From: a virus
IMG/VR virus record: IMGVR_UViG_3300004369_000172
Location: 1-22,118 of that record
Strand: one strand, 5' to 3'
DNA: 22,118 bases
Positions 1 to 8,051 of the stretch are shown here, piece by piece (positions within the stretch are counted from its first letter, which is position 1; the number at the start of each line of letters is the position of its first letter). The notes below the pieces were generated by a model that worked only from the letters and a program-made list of their open reading frames with translations, was not told the DNA's origin and made no database searches. A program made the position numbers and the translations under genes.

Positions 1-101
1 CATTCCCAGAAGATAAACAAGAACTGCCAGTTACAACAATAACAGCGGCTGATGTTATCGCTACTGCGAAAGAACTTTATGACTTTGTTACTGAGAAGTG
101 A
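1..101 (+). CDS. 3' end of an unidentified gene (partial)
   Basis: An open frame runs from the window edge (first full codon at 3) to a TGA at 99-101 and encodes about 32 residues, ending in a helical-looking segment ...KELYDFVTEK. The start lies outside the window and I do not recognise the protein. Its stop codon overlaps the late-promoter box that follows (TGATAAATA), the same compact style seen elsewhere in the window. This supports it being a real gene end rather than chance. Confidence 0.5.
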   Translation, partial: FPEDKQELPVTTITAADVIATAKELYDFVTEK

Positions 102-107
102 TAAATA
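100..107 (+). promoter_or_regulatory. T4-type late promoter box GATAAATA
   Basis: GATAAATA matches the late-promoter consensus of T4-like phages (TATAAATA, recognised by the gp55-type sigma factor). In T4 the start lies about six bases after the box, which would be near 113. That is exactly the 5' edge of the first glutamine aptamer, so the transcript would begin with the riboswitch. The box overlaps the upstream stop codon. Confidence 0.65.
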
Positions 108-113
108 TTTTAT

Positions 114-165
114 ACGTTCATCCTATTCAATAGGACGGAAGTAGTCTGTAGTGACGAAGGAACGC
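114..165 (+). promoter_or_regulatory. Glutamine riboswitch, aptamer 1 (glnA / Downstream-peptide RNA class)
   Basis: The hallmark blocks of this class are present in order: CGTTCA (115-120), GACGGAAGTAG (134-144) and GAAGGAACGC (156-165). P1 forms between CGTTC and GAACG. A second hairpin, P2, pairs TCCTAT (121-126) with ATAGGA (130-135). The GACGGAAGTA and GAAGGAAC segments are the conserved junction and E-loop-like elements of the glutamine aptamer. The family binds L-glutamine and is known from cyanobacteria and marine phages. The P3 helix is weaker here than in aptamer 2. Confidence 0.85.
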
Positions 166-171
166 ATTGTT

Positions 172-220
172 ACGTTCATCTAGTAATAGACGGAAGTAGG
201 CAATGGTGCTGAAGGAACGC
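172..220 (+). promoter_or_regulatory. Glutamine riboswitch, aptamer 2 (tandem copy)
   Basis: This is a second copy about 58 bases downstream of the first: CGTTCA (173-178), a short P2 hairpin TCTA/TAGA (179-190), GACGGAAGTAGG (189-200), a GGCA/TGCT P3 (199-209) and GAAGGAACGC (211-220). It ends about ten bases before the AGGAG ribosome site (231-235) of the 55-residue peptide, so control of translation is the simplest reading. Two aptamers in series suggest a sharper or graded response to glutamine. Sequence outside the conserved blocks differs between copies, so this is not a fresh duplication. Confidence 0.87.
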
Positions 221-241
221 AATCTTCATTAGGAGATTGGC

Positions 242-409
242 ATGACTAAATATCAAATCGCTCGTTTTAAACGTGCAGTCAAAAGAGATCTTACTAAGGA
301 ATTACTTGGGCCACAAGCTCATAACTATAAATCTAGAGTTGCATACTCTTTCCCTAAACAGGAAGATAGAAAACTACCAGATTATATAGCAAACAATCCT
401 TGGTATTAA
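242..409 (+). CDS. Riboswitch-controlled 55-residue basic peptide (downstream peptide)
   Basis: This short gene begins at ATG 242 behind a good ribosome site (AGGAG, 231-235) and ends at TAA 407-409. The N-terminal half is rich in Lys/Arg (MTKYQIARFKRAVKRD...), and the C-terminus is ...DYIANNPWY. Its position directly behind two glutamine aptamers matches the short 'downstream peptides' known after this RNA class. In cyanobacteria the class controls small glutamine-synthetase inactivating factors. By analogy the peptide may bind and restrain host glutamine synthetase. That is inference from regulation, size and charge: I see no clear alignment to IF7/IF17. A bidirectional terminator follows at once, so the unit is a single-gene transcript. 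Confidence 0.8.
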   Translation: MTKYQIARFKRAVKRDLTKELLGPQAHNYKSRVAYSFPKQEDRKLPDYIANNPWY

Positions 410-413
410 GGTC

Positions 414-442
414 AAAAAAAAGGGCAGTTAAACTGCCCTTTT
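414..442. terminator. Bidirectional intrinsic terminator
   Basis: The hairpin GGGCAG (422-427) / CTGCCC (433-438) has a five-base loop. It is flanked by eight A's on the left (414-421) and four T's on the right (439-442). Read on the minus strand it is a strong terminator (stem then TTTTTTTT) for the tail sheath gene; read on the plus strand it ends the riboswitch-peptide unit. It sits between two convergent genes, as expected for a shared terminator. Confidence 0.85.
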
Positions 443-459
443 CAATTAAGTTAAAAAAC

Positions 460-3210
460 TTATGCTGTTGAACCCAAAGTATTCTGGATTCTGATTGGAA
501 TGTAGATGAACTCTACTGCTTTTACTGGTTGTACAGCAATGTCAATATAAAGTTCGTTTCTATCAATTCTAGCCGCGGTGTTGTTTGTTGTATCACAAAT
601 TGTTATAAAATCAAACAATCCACGTTGTTGTACTAATTGTGCTAGAAGTCTATCTACTACCGTTTTAGCATTTGCTCTTGTTACTTCATCATTTGGTTCA
701 AACAAGAATGGTTTAACTGCATCATCTAGTTGTTCTCTGATGTAGATAATCAATCTTGAAACATTGACTCTGTCTAATGCACTTGAAACAGGATTTAGTG
801 TTTTTTGTCCAAATACAGCAATTCCTCTTCCAGGGAAATTACCAATTGGATTAATTTTATTACTATAAAGACTGTCTCTTTGTCCTTCACTTAAACTAAC
901 TGCTTGAAATTCACCAGTAGTTGCATTAAGATATCCTGTTGATGTAGCATTATTAACTAATCCACGTTGGAAACCTGCTGGTGCAAACCATGGGAAAGCA
1001 ACTGAGTCATTAAATGCAATAGTTCTCAATGCCATATGTGAAGCAGGAACCATAACAGTTGTGCCGTCAAGGTTTGTTGCCAATCCATGTGGGTAATATA
1101 CTGCCGCTTGTGAAGATGAACTTACGAGTCCGTCCTCTCCGTTTTCACTTGCATTGCTATTATTTGTAGCCCAGTTCTGAGTACTTGTAGCATCTGCAGC
1201 CAATCTAAATGGTGCGTCTGCTATACAGAATACAGTATCTTTTCTATTAACACTTAAATTAAGCATTTCATCTAGACACTCTGAATATCCTGGTACTGCA
1301 AGAATATTAAATCTGTTTGTTTCATTTAATATTTCCTGGTTTGCTGTTAATGTGGCCTGTAAGGCTTTAACTATTGATTTACGTTGAGCTTTTCTTAACA
1401 AATGTGGTGATCCATCATTTTTATTTCCTGAATAATCTTTCCATAATCCTGATGCTAAATCATATTGTTTAACGTTACCTACTGATGCCATTTTGTTCCA
1501 TGCTAAAATACCACTTGGATATAATGCAGGGTTAGGTAATCCATTTGCTGAGCTTATTAAAGATGAACTTGAACTTGCTCTAAAATCACCAAATACAATA
1601 CCATCAGAAGATGCTTGATCTGAATTATCAACTAAAACCCATGCACTAGAGGCTCTTTTGTAGATTTTAGGGAAGTTTTCTAGATCACTGCTGTCAATCC
1701 ATAAATCTCCATCTACTAAACTACTTGAACCATCTGATTGCAATGTTGGAGCACTTGCTGAGAATTGAACATCATTTGAATATGTTGCCCAAACACCAGA
1801 ATTTTGATATAAAATGTCAATGTTTGTATTTGCAACATTATTATCATACCATAATGTTCCATTTGTTGCGGCACCTGTAATTGCAGTTGCTTTTGCTTCA
1901 TAACTTAATGATTTAAAGTTACTGTATGTACCTGCAGTAATGTTAATATCTGAAGGTGTATAACCTGCAACATTACCTGCTGTAATTCCAATATCTTTAC
2001 CATCTGATGTAGTAATTGTTATTTTACCACTTACGTTACTTGCTACTGCTGTTGTTGAACTAATTCCAGTTGCACTATTGATACTAGAAACAATTTCATC
2101 TACTGATACTGCACTTGTATTAGCACCTGTAAATGTTACAGGAAGGTCTGAAGCACCATTAATACTTAAATTAATTGAAACTTTACCAGCATGAGTTGAT
2201 ACATCAATTCCGTCTGCTAATGCAGTTGTACTTGCAACACTTAATGTTGATGCGCCGTTATGTCTTTTTAAAGTAAACGATGCTGTAGTTCCGCCATCTG
2301 CCCATAAATCACCAACGTTAGGTGATGTATAAGTGTTAGCATAAACAACATTTGAGTGTTCTTTTGCAACAATAGGCTCAATACTAAATGAACTAGATGC
2401 TGTTGAATATTCTTTTATAACAATGTTTGAACCATTGTTAGGAGTGGTTTCCTGAATAAAAATATCACCTGTTGTTAAAGCACCACCACCTGATTTAAGT
2501 GTAGGTATTGATAAATGACTTGCAAATTGGAAGTCACCTGCAGATCCAGATACAGCACTTGACCAGTTACTTGAACCAATTTTGTACCATGCACCTGATA
2601 GTTTTTCATAAAAATCTATTGTAGATTTTGTACCACCTGTATTAGTAAAGTATGTTACACAAAAATCTCCATTTACGCCAAATGCGGCTTTTGGATCTCC
2701 ATTGCTATCTACTTCACTTGCACCTGGTTTCTTGAGTGTTTTAAGTACCCATGCACTTCCACTCCATTGCTTAAGACCCCAACTTGTTAGAGCTGTGTCT
2801 AACCAGTAGGCTCCGTTTGCAGGTGCTTTAGTTGGTGCTGTTGAACTTGCTGTGAGTTCGTCAAGGTCAATGTCTGCTCTTAATACGTAGGCTCTGTTTG
2901 CGATACCTAAGAAACTATATGCGGCCATTAAACCATATTCATTTTGTTCTGCGCCATGTAAAGGAGTACCACCACTTGATTTAAAAACAGGATTACCATA
3001 ATTTTGAAGTAATTCTCTTTGTGACGTGATTTGATACAATTTACCGGCATTTGCTGATGTTGTATATGCGGCTGTAGATGATCCGTCTGGAGCCGATTTA
3101 TCTTGTGCTGTTGCAATCACAATTAATGGGACTGATCCAGCACCAGCGGCCGCGTAAAACGATTCGTCTGATACACTTATACTTACACCAGGGCTTACTA
3201 AAGTTGCCAT
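460..3210 (-). CDS. 18: Tail sheath protein (gp18-like), with large inserted modules
   Basis: This is the contractile tail sheath subunit; many copies polymerise around the tail tube and contract on infection. The N-terminus (MATLVSPGVSISVSDES...) and the C-terminal ~120 residues (FLFEPNDEVTRAN..., AVQPVKAVEFIYIPI) are typical of phage sheath proteins. At 916 residues it is much longer than T4 gp18 (659). The excess lies roughly between residues 125 and 570. That stretch holds several Ser/Thr-rich repeats built around G-D-(L/I)-(W/F) followed 20-30 residues later by a Trp (for example NGAYWLD...GSAWVL, VDGDLWID...SSAWVL). It also holds a segment near residues 325-425 resembling flagellin/hook IN motifs. 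Start ATG 3210 has GGAGAAC upstream and a late promoter about 40 bases further up. It ends at the shared terminator. Confidence 0.92.
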   Translation of the reverse strand: MATLVSPGVSISVSDESFYAAAGAGSVPLIVIATAQDKSAPDGSSTAAYTTSANAGKLYQITSQRELLQNYGNPVFKSSGGTPLHGAEQNEYGLMAAYSFLGIANRAYVLRADIDLDELTASSTAPTKAPANGAYWLDTALTSWGLKQWSGSAWVLKTLKKPGASEVDSNGDPKAAFGVNGDFCVTYFTNTGGTKSTIDFYEKLSGAWYKIGSSNWSSAVSGSAGDFQFASHLSIPTLKSGGGALTTGDIFIQETTPNNGSNIVIKEYSTASSSFSIEPIVAKEHSNVVYANTYTSPNVGDLWADGGTTASFTLKRHNGASTLSVASTTALADGIDVSTHAGKVSINLSINGASDLPVTFTGANTSAVSVDEIVSSINSATGISSTTAVASNVSGKITITTSDGKDIGITAGNVAGYTPSDINITAGTYSNFKSLSYEAKATAITGAATNGTLWYDNNVANTNIDILYQNSGVWATYSNDVQFSASAPTLQSDGSSSLVDGDLWIDSSDLENFPKIYKRASSAWVLVDNSDQASSDGIVFGDFRASSSSSLISSANGLPNPALYPSGILAWNKMASVGNVKQYDLASGLWKDYSGNKNDGSPHLLRKAQRKSIVKALQATLTANQEILNETNRFNILAVPGYSECLDEMLNLSVNRKDTVFCIADAPFRLAADATSTQNWATNNSNASENGEDGLVSSSSQAAVYYPHGLATNLDGTTVMVPASHMALRTIAFNDSVAFPWFAPAGFQRGLVNNATSTGYLNATTGEFQAVSLSEGQRDSLYSNKINPIGNFPGRGIAVFGQKTLNPVSSALDRVNVSRLIIYIREQLDDAVKPFLFEPNDEVTRANAKTVVDRLLAQLVQQRGLFDFITICDTTNNTAARIDRNELYIDIAVQPVKAVEFIYIPIRIQNTLGSTA

Positions 3211-3251
3211 AATGTTCTCCTAAAATTTATTACTAGTAATATTAGTAATAG

Positions 3252-3259
3252 TATTTATC
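3252..3259 (-). promoter_or_regulatory. Late promoter box GATAAATA for the tail sheath gene
   Basis: The minus strand reads GATAAATA about 40 bases before the sheath ATG, with a ribosome site (GGAGAAC) between them. This is a conventional leader, unlike the very close boxes elsewhere in the window. A 10-base palindrome, TTACTAGTAA (3230-3239), lies in the predicted leader. Confidence 0.65.
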
Positions 3260-3290
3260 GTTTTTATGTATTTTAGGGTATTTACGAGTA

Positions 3291-3310
3291 TTAGGCTGTA
3301 TTAGGCTGTA
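3291..3310. repeat. Tandem 10-base direct repeat
   Basis: TTAGGCTGTA occurs twice in a row just after the dNMP kinase stop (reading on the minus strand), in the 100-base space before the sheath gene. It is probably a small slippage duplication. No function is evident. Confidence 0.6.
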
Positions 3311-3973
3311 TTATACTAATTTAAGTGTGTTTTTAAATTCGCCTGTTTTCCAATCTCTTATGTCTTCTACTTGCTTGGCTAGATCTTCGAGGGTTCCATT
3401 ATTGTCTATAATGTAATCAACTGGGTAGCCTGCCCAATTCCATTCACTTTCATGTATGTCTCTGTACTTGGTAGTCATTATCTTTTTAGATACAACGTTT
3501 CTGTGGGCCTGACTTGCTGTTTCATACCATTCAGGCAACTCTCCACGTTGTACCCAAATAATAGTACCGCCCATGTTTCGTATAAGATCTAATTCGTTTC
3601 TGAATCTGGCATCACTTACAACTACACAAGGTGCAGTTTCATCAAGTTTTCTCATGCGATATTCTAAACTGTTAAGCCAAATATCCTGATCAAAATGATT
3701 TCTTAATACTTCTGTGCCCATTAGTTGTAATGCAAGTCTGGGGGTAAAGTTTGGAACACTTAGTTTTCTGCTCCAAAACATATCAGGCATTTCGCGAAAG
3801 TCTCTGCTTTCCACAGTATCGCCTTCCAGCATTTTTCTAGGCCAACCAAATATACTGGAGCAAACATCTTTAAGGGGAGCGGCAAAACTGTCATGGACAC
3901 AACCTCGTTCTACAAACATATTGGCAACTGTATCTTTGCCACTGCCTATAAAACCGGTTATTCCTATTAGCAT
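3311..3973 (-). CDS. 1: Deoxynucleoside monophosphate kinase (gp1-like)
   Basis: This cytoplasmic enzyme phosphorylates deoxynucleoside monophosphates with ATP to feed phage DNA synthesis; in T4, gp1 also handles the hydroxymethyl-dCMP base. It has a P-loop, GFIGSGKDT (residues 7-15), at the N-terminus. A DARFRNE segment lies near residue 120, and a Trp/Gln/Arg-rich patch (WVQRGELPEWYETASQAHR) follows, as in the T4 gp1 / DNMP kinase family. At 220 residues it is close to the T4 protein (241). The start overlaps the stop of the upstream gp13-like gene (TAATG), so the two are translationally coupled. Nothing here shows which base is preferred. A general P-loop nucleotide kinase is the alternative. 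Confidence 0.85.
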   Translation of the reverse strand: MLIGITGFIGSGKDTVANMFVERGCVHDSFAAPLKDVCSSIFGWPRKMLEGDTVESRDFREMPDMFWSRKLSVPNFTPRLALQLMGTEVLRNHFDQDIWLNSLEYRMRKLDETAPCVVVSDARFRNELDLIRNMGGTIIWVQRGELPEWYETASQAHRNVVSKKIMTTKYRDIHESEWNWAGYPVDYIIDNNGTLEDLAKQVEDIRDWKTGEFKNTLKLV

Positions 3974-4734
3974 TATCCTATCACAAATCCTAGAGGCGAA
4001 TTGCCTTCTTCCATATTTCTGATTCTTTCTCTTAGTCCTTCTATTTCTGTTTGACCTTCAGTTTTTAGTGTTTCACCATTAAGTGTAATAGCACCTCCGG
4101 CTCCAGGTAATCCACTTGCATACTTACTTCTGGCTTCACCTAATATCATTTTAGCCTGTGCTAATGCGTATGCGGACAACCATGGTGATGCCATATAATC
4201 TTTTAATAAAATACTTTCTGGAACAAAGTTATAAACACCTACGGCAATATCTTCTTCGTGTCTTATATTTCTAAGTATTTTTAAAGTTTTTGTATTCCTG
4301 TTCCATATAAAATTGTATTCACTACCAAACACACGACCTATTGTTTCTTTGTATTGTGCAAAGGCATCAAAAACAGCAAGTCCGCCTATTTGGCCTGCTT
4401 GAAGCATATACATATTGTTAAATGCAACATCAAATGGATCAAAGTTAGTACCGCCACCGCTGTTAGTACCAATACCTCTACGGTATATACGCCTAACTTC
4501 CATTACTTCGTCAGGCAATAAGTAGTCCTGTTGCCCGTCAATTGTTTCTATAAAGATAATACTTTCTTCCACAGAGTTAGAACTTAACTGTCTATATATG
4601 CTCATTGCTTTATCTATAGCAACGTCATAATGTTCTCTGTCTAATTCAACATCAACTATGCCGTCAGCCAAACGTAATTGTAACTCGCGAATGAGGTCTT
4701 CTCTGCTACTAAATCCTATACTATCTATTGCCAT
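3973..4734 (-). CDS. Probable neck/connector structural protein (gp13-like)
   Basis: This 253-residue protein is of the head-tail connector type found in T4-like marine myoviruses. Near the N-terminus it has GIVDVELDREHYDVAIDKA, a pattern common in phage connector/neck proteins, then a Y-L-L-P-D-E-V-MEV segment and a Gly-rich loop (near residue 93). It ends in a conserved-looking ...PLGFVIG. I assign gp13 tentatively from this pattern and from co-orientation with other structural genes; T4 gp13 itself is longer (309). ATG 4734 has no ribosome site but lies five bases after a GATAAATA late box. The dNMP kinase gene follows with a one-base overlap. If it is not gp13, it is still very likely a virion protein. 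Confidence 0.6.
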   Translation of the reverse strand: MAIDSIGFSSREDLIRELQLRLADGIVDVELDREHYDVAIDKAMSIYRQLSSNSVEESIIFIETIDGQQDYLLPDEVMEVRRIYRRGIGTNSGGGTNFDPFDVAFNNMYMLQAGQIGGLAVFDAFAQYKETIGRVFGSEYNFIWNRNTKTLKILRNIRHEEDIAVGVYNFVPESILLKDYMASPWLSAYALAQAKMILGEARSKYASGLPGAGGAITLNGETLKTEGQTEIEGLRERIRNMEEGNSPLGFVIG

Positions 4735-4739
4735 ACTAC

Positions 4740-4747
4740 TATTTATC
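4740..4747 (-). promoter_or_regulatory. Late promoter box GATAAATA, 5 bases before the gp13-like ATG
   Basis: The minus strand reads GATAAATA-GTAGT-ATG. With T4 spacing the transcript would begin at the A of the ATG, giving a leaderless mRNA. No Shine-Dalgarno sequence fits in the spacer. Confidence 0.7.
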
Positions 4748-4757
4748 AGAATTTGAA

Positions 4758-5912
4758 TTAAAATGTTTTAAGAATGATTGTATGCTCATTAATTCTGCCA
4801 TTCATTTTTATACCTGTAGTTGTTAGTTCGTCAAAGGCTTTAGCAAATTTGGTTTTAGCATTACCCGTCCAATTACTAATTTGTTCTTTAGGTTTTCTTA
4901 GAGTTTTTTGCAAACTTGTTTTAACACAAAAATCCTGTATGGTAGTTCCTTTTACCATTAGTCCATCTCTGCCCATGTTTAGTGGGTCTTTATTTTTAGC
5001 ATGATACACACCTATTTTTCTGGTTTTAGTATTATATACCCAAAGTTCATTTGCATGAACTACATCTGTAGGATGAATACTTGCTATGCCTAATTCACTG
5101 TCATTAATCTGATATTTTAATTTTTTAACAATAGCCTCTTTGCTTCTTGCTCTAGGCTTACGAGCTTTTCTACTGGTCTTTTTAGTCTCTATAATTGTAT
5201 CACATGCTGTATTAATTTTTTCAAAAAATGTTAAAAAATCTTTTCTTAATTTAGGTGTAAAATGTGAATATGCTTCTTTAATGTCAGGATCTTTCCAGTC
5301 TTTGACTTCTAATGCTTCTAAATATTGTGGCTCATAATCTTCCTTTATTATTTTAGCATGAGCGGCTTTAATTTCAGGCCTATAAATTAGCATTTCTTTA
5401 TAAGGTTCAAACTTGTTTAGTATTTCCTGACCATCTACAAGGCAATCCAGTTTATATTCCCATTCAGCACATAGCTCATTTACTTGTTGTTTCATTCTTT
5501 CCTGAATACTAATAACCTTTGTAGGTTTGGATTCTACTTTAACTTCTTTTTCCTTTATAGCCTTTTTGCCACGTTCTATCCATTCTAACTTTCTGCGTTC
5601 ATGATAATGACTTTCAATACTTTCAGGCATGTATCCTAATCTATACCATACATAACAGGAAAGGCCGGCCGCACTAAATGACCATTCAGGATTTGCTAAA
5701 ACAAATTTAATGTCTTTTTTGTCCCAACCTGATGCTTCTTTAATCCACAATTTACAGGCATTTATAATCTTTTTGCGAGGAATTTCTGTTCTAACAAAAT
5801 ACTCGCAACTGCGAAATGCTTTTTCTTTTTCTTCTTCATTTGTAAGAAGTTTTAGAGCTTTCCAATCTGGCTCTTTGGTAATGTATATACTTCTCTGTTT
5901 ATTTTTTGGCAT
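4758..5912 (-). CDS. Conserved-type hypothetical protein, Lys-rich, 384 residues
   Basis: I do not recognise a function. The protein is soluble, strongly basic and charged, with helical Lys/Glu-rich stretches in the middle. A Lys/Arg cluster, TSRKARKPRARSKE, lies about two thirds along. The C-terminal part has a compact, probably beta-rich domain (ANELWVYNTKTRKIGVY, then MVKGTTIQDF). That organisation would suit a nucleic-acid-binding or scaffold protein, but this is only inference. I chose ATG 5912 (MPKNKQRS...), eight bases after the upstream stop. The longer frame to 5954 would overlap the upstream gene. It ends eleven bases before the next late promoter, so it is co-transcribed with the small membrane protein. 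Confidence 0.75.
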   Translation of the reverse strand: MPKNKQRSIYITKEPDWKALKLLTNEEEKEKAFRSCEYFVRTEIPRKKIINACKLWIKEASGWDKKDIKFVLANPEWSFSAAGLSCYVWYRLGYMPESIESHYHERRKLEWIERGKKAIKEKEVKVESKPTKVISIQERMKQQVNELCAEWEYKLDCLVDGQEILNKFEPYKEMLIYRPEIKAAHAKIIKEDYEPQYLEALEVKDWKDPDIKEAYSHFTPKLRKDFLTFFEKINTACDTIIETKKTSRKARKPRARSKEAIVKKLKYQINDSELGIASIHPTDVVHANELWVYNTKTRKIGVYHAKNKDPLNMGRDGLMVKGTTIQDFCVKTSLQKTLRKPKEQISNWTGNAKTKFAKAFDELTTTGIKMNGRINEHTIILKTF

Positions 5913-5919
5913 TTGTGTC

Positions 5920-6144
5920 TCAGTCTTCAAATATTTCAGGGTCTGGATTATCATACATCATCTGTATTGCTAATGGCCATTTATTGAACCCTATTATATC
6001 ATTTTTATCTTTAAGCACACTTTTTTGCTTAAAGAACTGAGTAATACTTATCATTCCGATGAATTTTCCTGCTTTTTCACCTGCTCTGTACATAAAATAT
6101 GAATTTGCAAGTATAAAAAGTAAAAATATAATATAGATATCCAT
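5920..6144 (-). CDS. Small single-pass membrane protein, 74 residues
   Basis: The first ~20 residues (MDIYIIFLLFILANSYFMY...) form one hydrophobic membrane segment. A short charged, presumably cytoplasmic tail follows and ends ...DNPDPEIFED. ATG 6144 is preceded by a good ribosome site (AAGGAG), and an AATAAATA late-like box lies about 36 bases upstream. It is followed after eight bases by the 384-residue gene, so the two form a unit. I recognise no family. Small membrane proteins of this kind in phages can act on the envelope or in exclusion, but nothing here decides that. Confidence 0.75.
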   Translation of the reverse strand: MDIYIIFLLFILANSYFMYRAGEKAGKFIGMISITQFFKQKSVLKDKNDIIGFNKWPLAIQMMYDNPDPEIFED

Positions 6145-6179
6145 AATTTGACTCCTTAAACATCAAGTGTAACAAAAAC

Positions 6180-8051
6180 TTATTTATTTGTCAAGGATAA
6201 AATTTTATTTAGGTACCAGGATTTACGTCTGCCAAACACAACAAGTTCGATATGTTCTTCTTTTGTTTGTGGAAATTGATCGTATCTGTCTGAAAACTCA
6301 TATTTGCTATGAGGTAGTAAGTCTGTTTTGGACTCTATAATTTTTGGTGTAGTATGATATTCACCGTATTGCTTGATAAAATTGTTAGAAAATAATTCAT
6401 ACTCATCCAATACTTCATTTGATATATCATAATTAGACTGTATAAAGTTTCTAACATCTGTTATAGTTTCTTTTACTATGCTACGTGAATGCAAAATAGG
6501 TGTAAAGCAACTTATAAAGTTCCAGCCAATAAAACTAAAGCCACCTAATTTTTGTGTAACGTATCCTTTTTCTACCCATTCATCTAAACACTTGTCCATC
6601 TGATCTATAACTTCTTTGAATGCAAATTGTGGTTGCATAAAATGTTCAAACAAATCTGTGTGCAACTTCATATATTCAATATTTTTATTCTTGTGTAAAT
6701 AGTCTGCAATAAATCTACTAACACCACCTGAATACATGCCAATCAGGAACCATGTAAATTTTAAAATATATCTCATGTCGTCCAGGCTCATAGTTTTATT
6801 ACTTAAAACTAATTGTATATTTTCTCCTATACCCTGTTCTATTTCGCTTAAAATATTTTGTTCGTTTGTGTCATAAAAGTAATCATATGAGCTAAATGTG
6901 TTGTACTCATAATCTTTTGCTTGGCTATCCATCATAGGTGCATTTACAAGTAGTGCCAGTTTAAAAACTTCCAACTGCGTAATGCCTGACTGCAAAATTT
7001 TCTCTAGTCCTGCAATCCAACTTTCTTTTGTTTCCCCTGGTAGCCCAACTATGAGTTCTGTAAGCAATGGAATATTATTTTTATTTGCCAACTCCACAAT
7101 ATCTTCAAGTACATTTATTTTTAAATTTTTACGTTTAATTATTTCTAATACATCGTCATCACCTGTTTGCAAACTTAAAACAAAACCTGTTTGTATTTTA
7201 ACTTCATCAAATATCTTTAAAATCTCTACTATTGTTTTGTTACTGTTTTTTGCATAACTTACACTTATGCCACTAGGATATCCTGTATCTATACGATTTT
7301 GTTTTATAATATTTGCAATTTGCATATCTCTGTCTTTAAAAATACCAAAGTTACTGTTAGTCATTGCCATAAAAGGCAACTGCTTTTCTGCAAACCATTT
7401 TAGTTCATTTTCGATTCTGTCAAAATAAACTTTAAACATTTTGCTGGCCGTGGCACTACCCCAATCACAAAACGTACAAGCATAAGGGCAACCTCTGTCT
7501 GTTTCTAATGTGGGTATCCATTCTATATCAGTATGCTTTGCCATAAGTTCATCAAATATGCCGTCCAGATAAGGACTAGGTATGTCTAGATCTTTCATTC
7601 TAGGTTCTTGATAAATTTTCTTTTCTACATTGTCATTTACAATATCTTCCAGTATTTTTTGACAAGCAATTTCTCCTTCCCCAACTACTAGAAAGTCTAT
7701 AAAAGGATTTTTGTTAAAAAACTGTTTATCTCTCCAATCTAAATCAGGGCCACCTGCAATAATTTTTATGTTTGGATTTGCCTTTTTTACTAGTTCGCAA
7801 AATCTAAAACAGTATTTAGAACTCCAAATATAAAAACTTACAAATAAAATATCACAGTTTTTGTAATGCTCGACTGCTTCATAAACATTATCACGTCTAA
7901 AAAGCATGTCATATACTTGGTAGTTTTGTTGTATTAAAGGAGATTGCTTTACATAGCACCACAATAAACCCACAGTATAAGGCAAGTAAAAACTGTTGAG
8001 ATGTTTAGGGCCAGTTTGAAAATTAGGCTGGATTAGACCTATGTTGAACAT
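6180..8051 (-). CDS. Class B radical SAM enzyme (cobalamin-binding-type N-domain), 623 residues
   Basis: The N-terminal ~140 residues look like the B12-binding Rossmann-type domain of class B radical SAM proteins (IIAGGPDLDW, DFLVVGEGE). The classic D-x-H-x-x-G cobalamin His motif is not apparent. The radical SAM core follows, with the 4Fe-4S motif C188-x3-C192-x2-C195 (RGCPYACTFCDWG) and later LSLQTGDDD and ELIVGLPGET. A ~250-residue C-terminal domain is unassigned. Relatives methylate or rearrange unactivated carbons or phosphinates. The substrate here is unknown, but the neighbours suggest a sugar- or amino-acid-derived compound. ATG 8051 overlaps the epimerase stop (TAATG) and has GAGGAAA upstream. 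It is the last gene of a tight five-gene run starting at 11090. Confidence 0.88.
   Translation of the reverse strand: MFNIGLIQPNFQTGPKHLNSFYLPYTVGLLWCYVKQSPLIQQNYQVYDMLFRRDNVYEAVEHYKNCDILFVSFYIWSSKYCFRFCELVKKANPNIKIIAGGPDLDWRDKQFFNKNPFIDFLVVGEGEIACQKILEDIVNDNVEKKIYQEPRMKDLDIPSPYLDGIFDELMAKHTDIEWIPTLETDRGCPYACTFCDWGSATASKMFKVYFDRIENELKWFAEKQLPFMAMTNSNFGIFKDRDMQIANIIKQNRIDTGYPSGISVSYAKNSNKTIVEILKIFDEVKIQTGFVLSLQTGDDDVLEIIKRKNLKINVLEDIVELANKNNIPLLTELIVGLPGETKESWIAGLEKILQSGITQLEVFKLALLVNAPMMDSQAKDYEYNTFSSYDYFYDTNEQNILSEIEQGIGENIQLVLSNKTMSLDDMRYILKFTWFLIGMYSGGVSRFIADYLHKNKNIEYMKLHTDLFEHFMQPQFAFKEVIDQMDKCLDEWVEKGYVTQKLGGFSFIGWNFISCFTPILHSRSIVKETITDVRNFIQSNYDISNEVLDEYELFSNNFIKQYGEYHTTPKIIESKTDLLPHSKYEFSDRYDQFPQTKEEHIELVVFGRRKSWYLNKILSLTNK
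6181..6188 (-). promoter_or_regulatory. Possible late promoter box AATAAATA
   Basis: The minus strand reads AATAAATA, one mismatch from the box used elsewhere. It overlaps the stop codon of the radical SAM gene and leaves a ~30-base leader with an AAGGAG site before the small membrane protein. It is weaker than the other boxes listed. Confidence 0.4.

Noticed and set aside
113-220. Could the two repeated blocks be a CRISPR or simple direct repeat?
   Set aside because: Only aptamer-conserved positions are shared, stems covary between copies, and there are just two units followed by a peptide gene. The riboswitch reading explains the pattern.
3230-3239. Palindrome TTACTAGTAA in the sheath leader as an operator
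   Set aside because: It is a single short AT-rich palindrome with no second copy, so the evidence is too weak for a regulatory call.
5913-5954. Longer start for the 384-residue protein
   Set aside because: It overlaps the end of the small membrane protein. ATG 5912 lies just after that stop and reads naturally.
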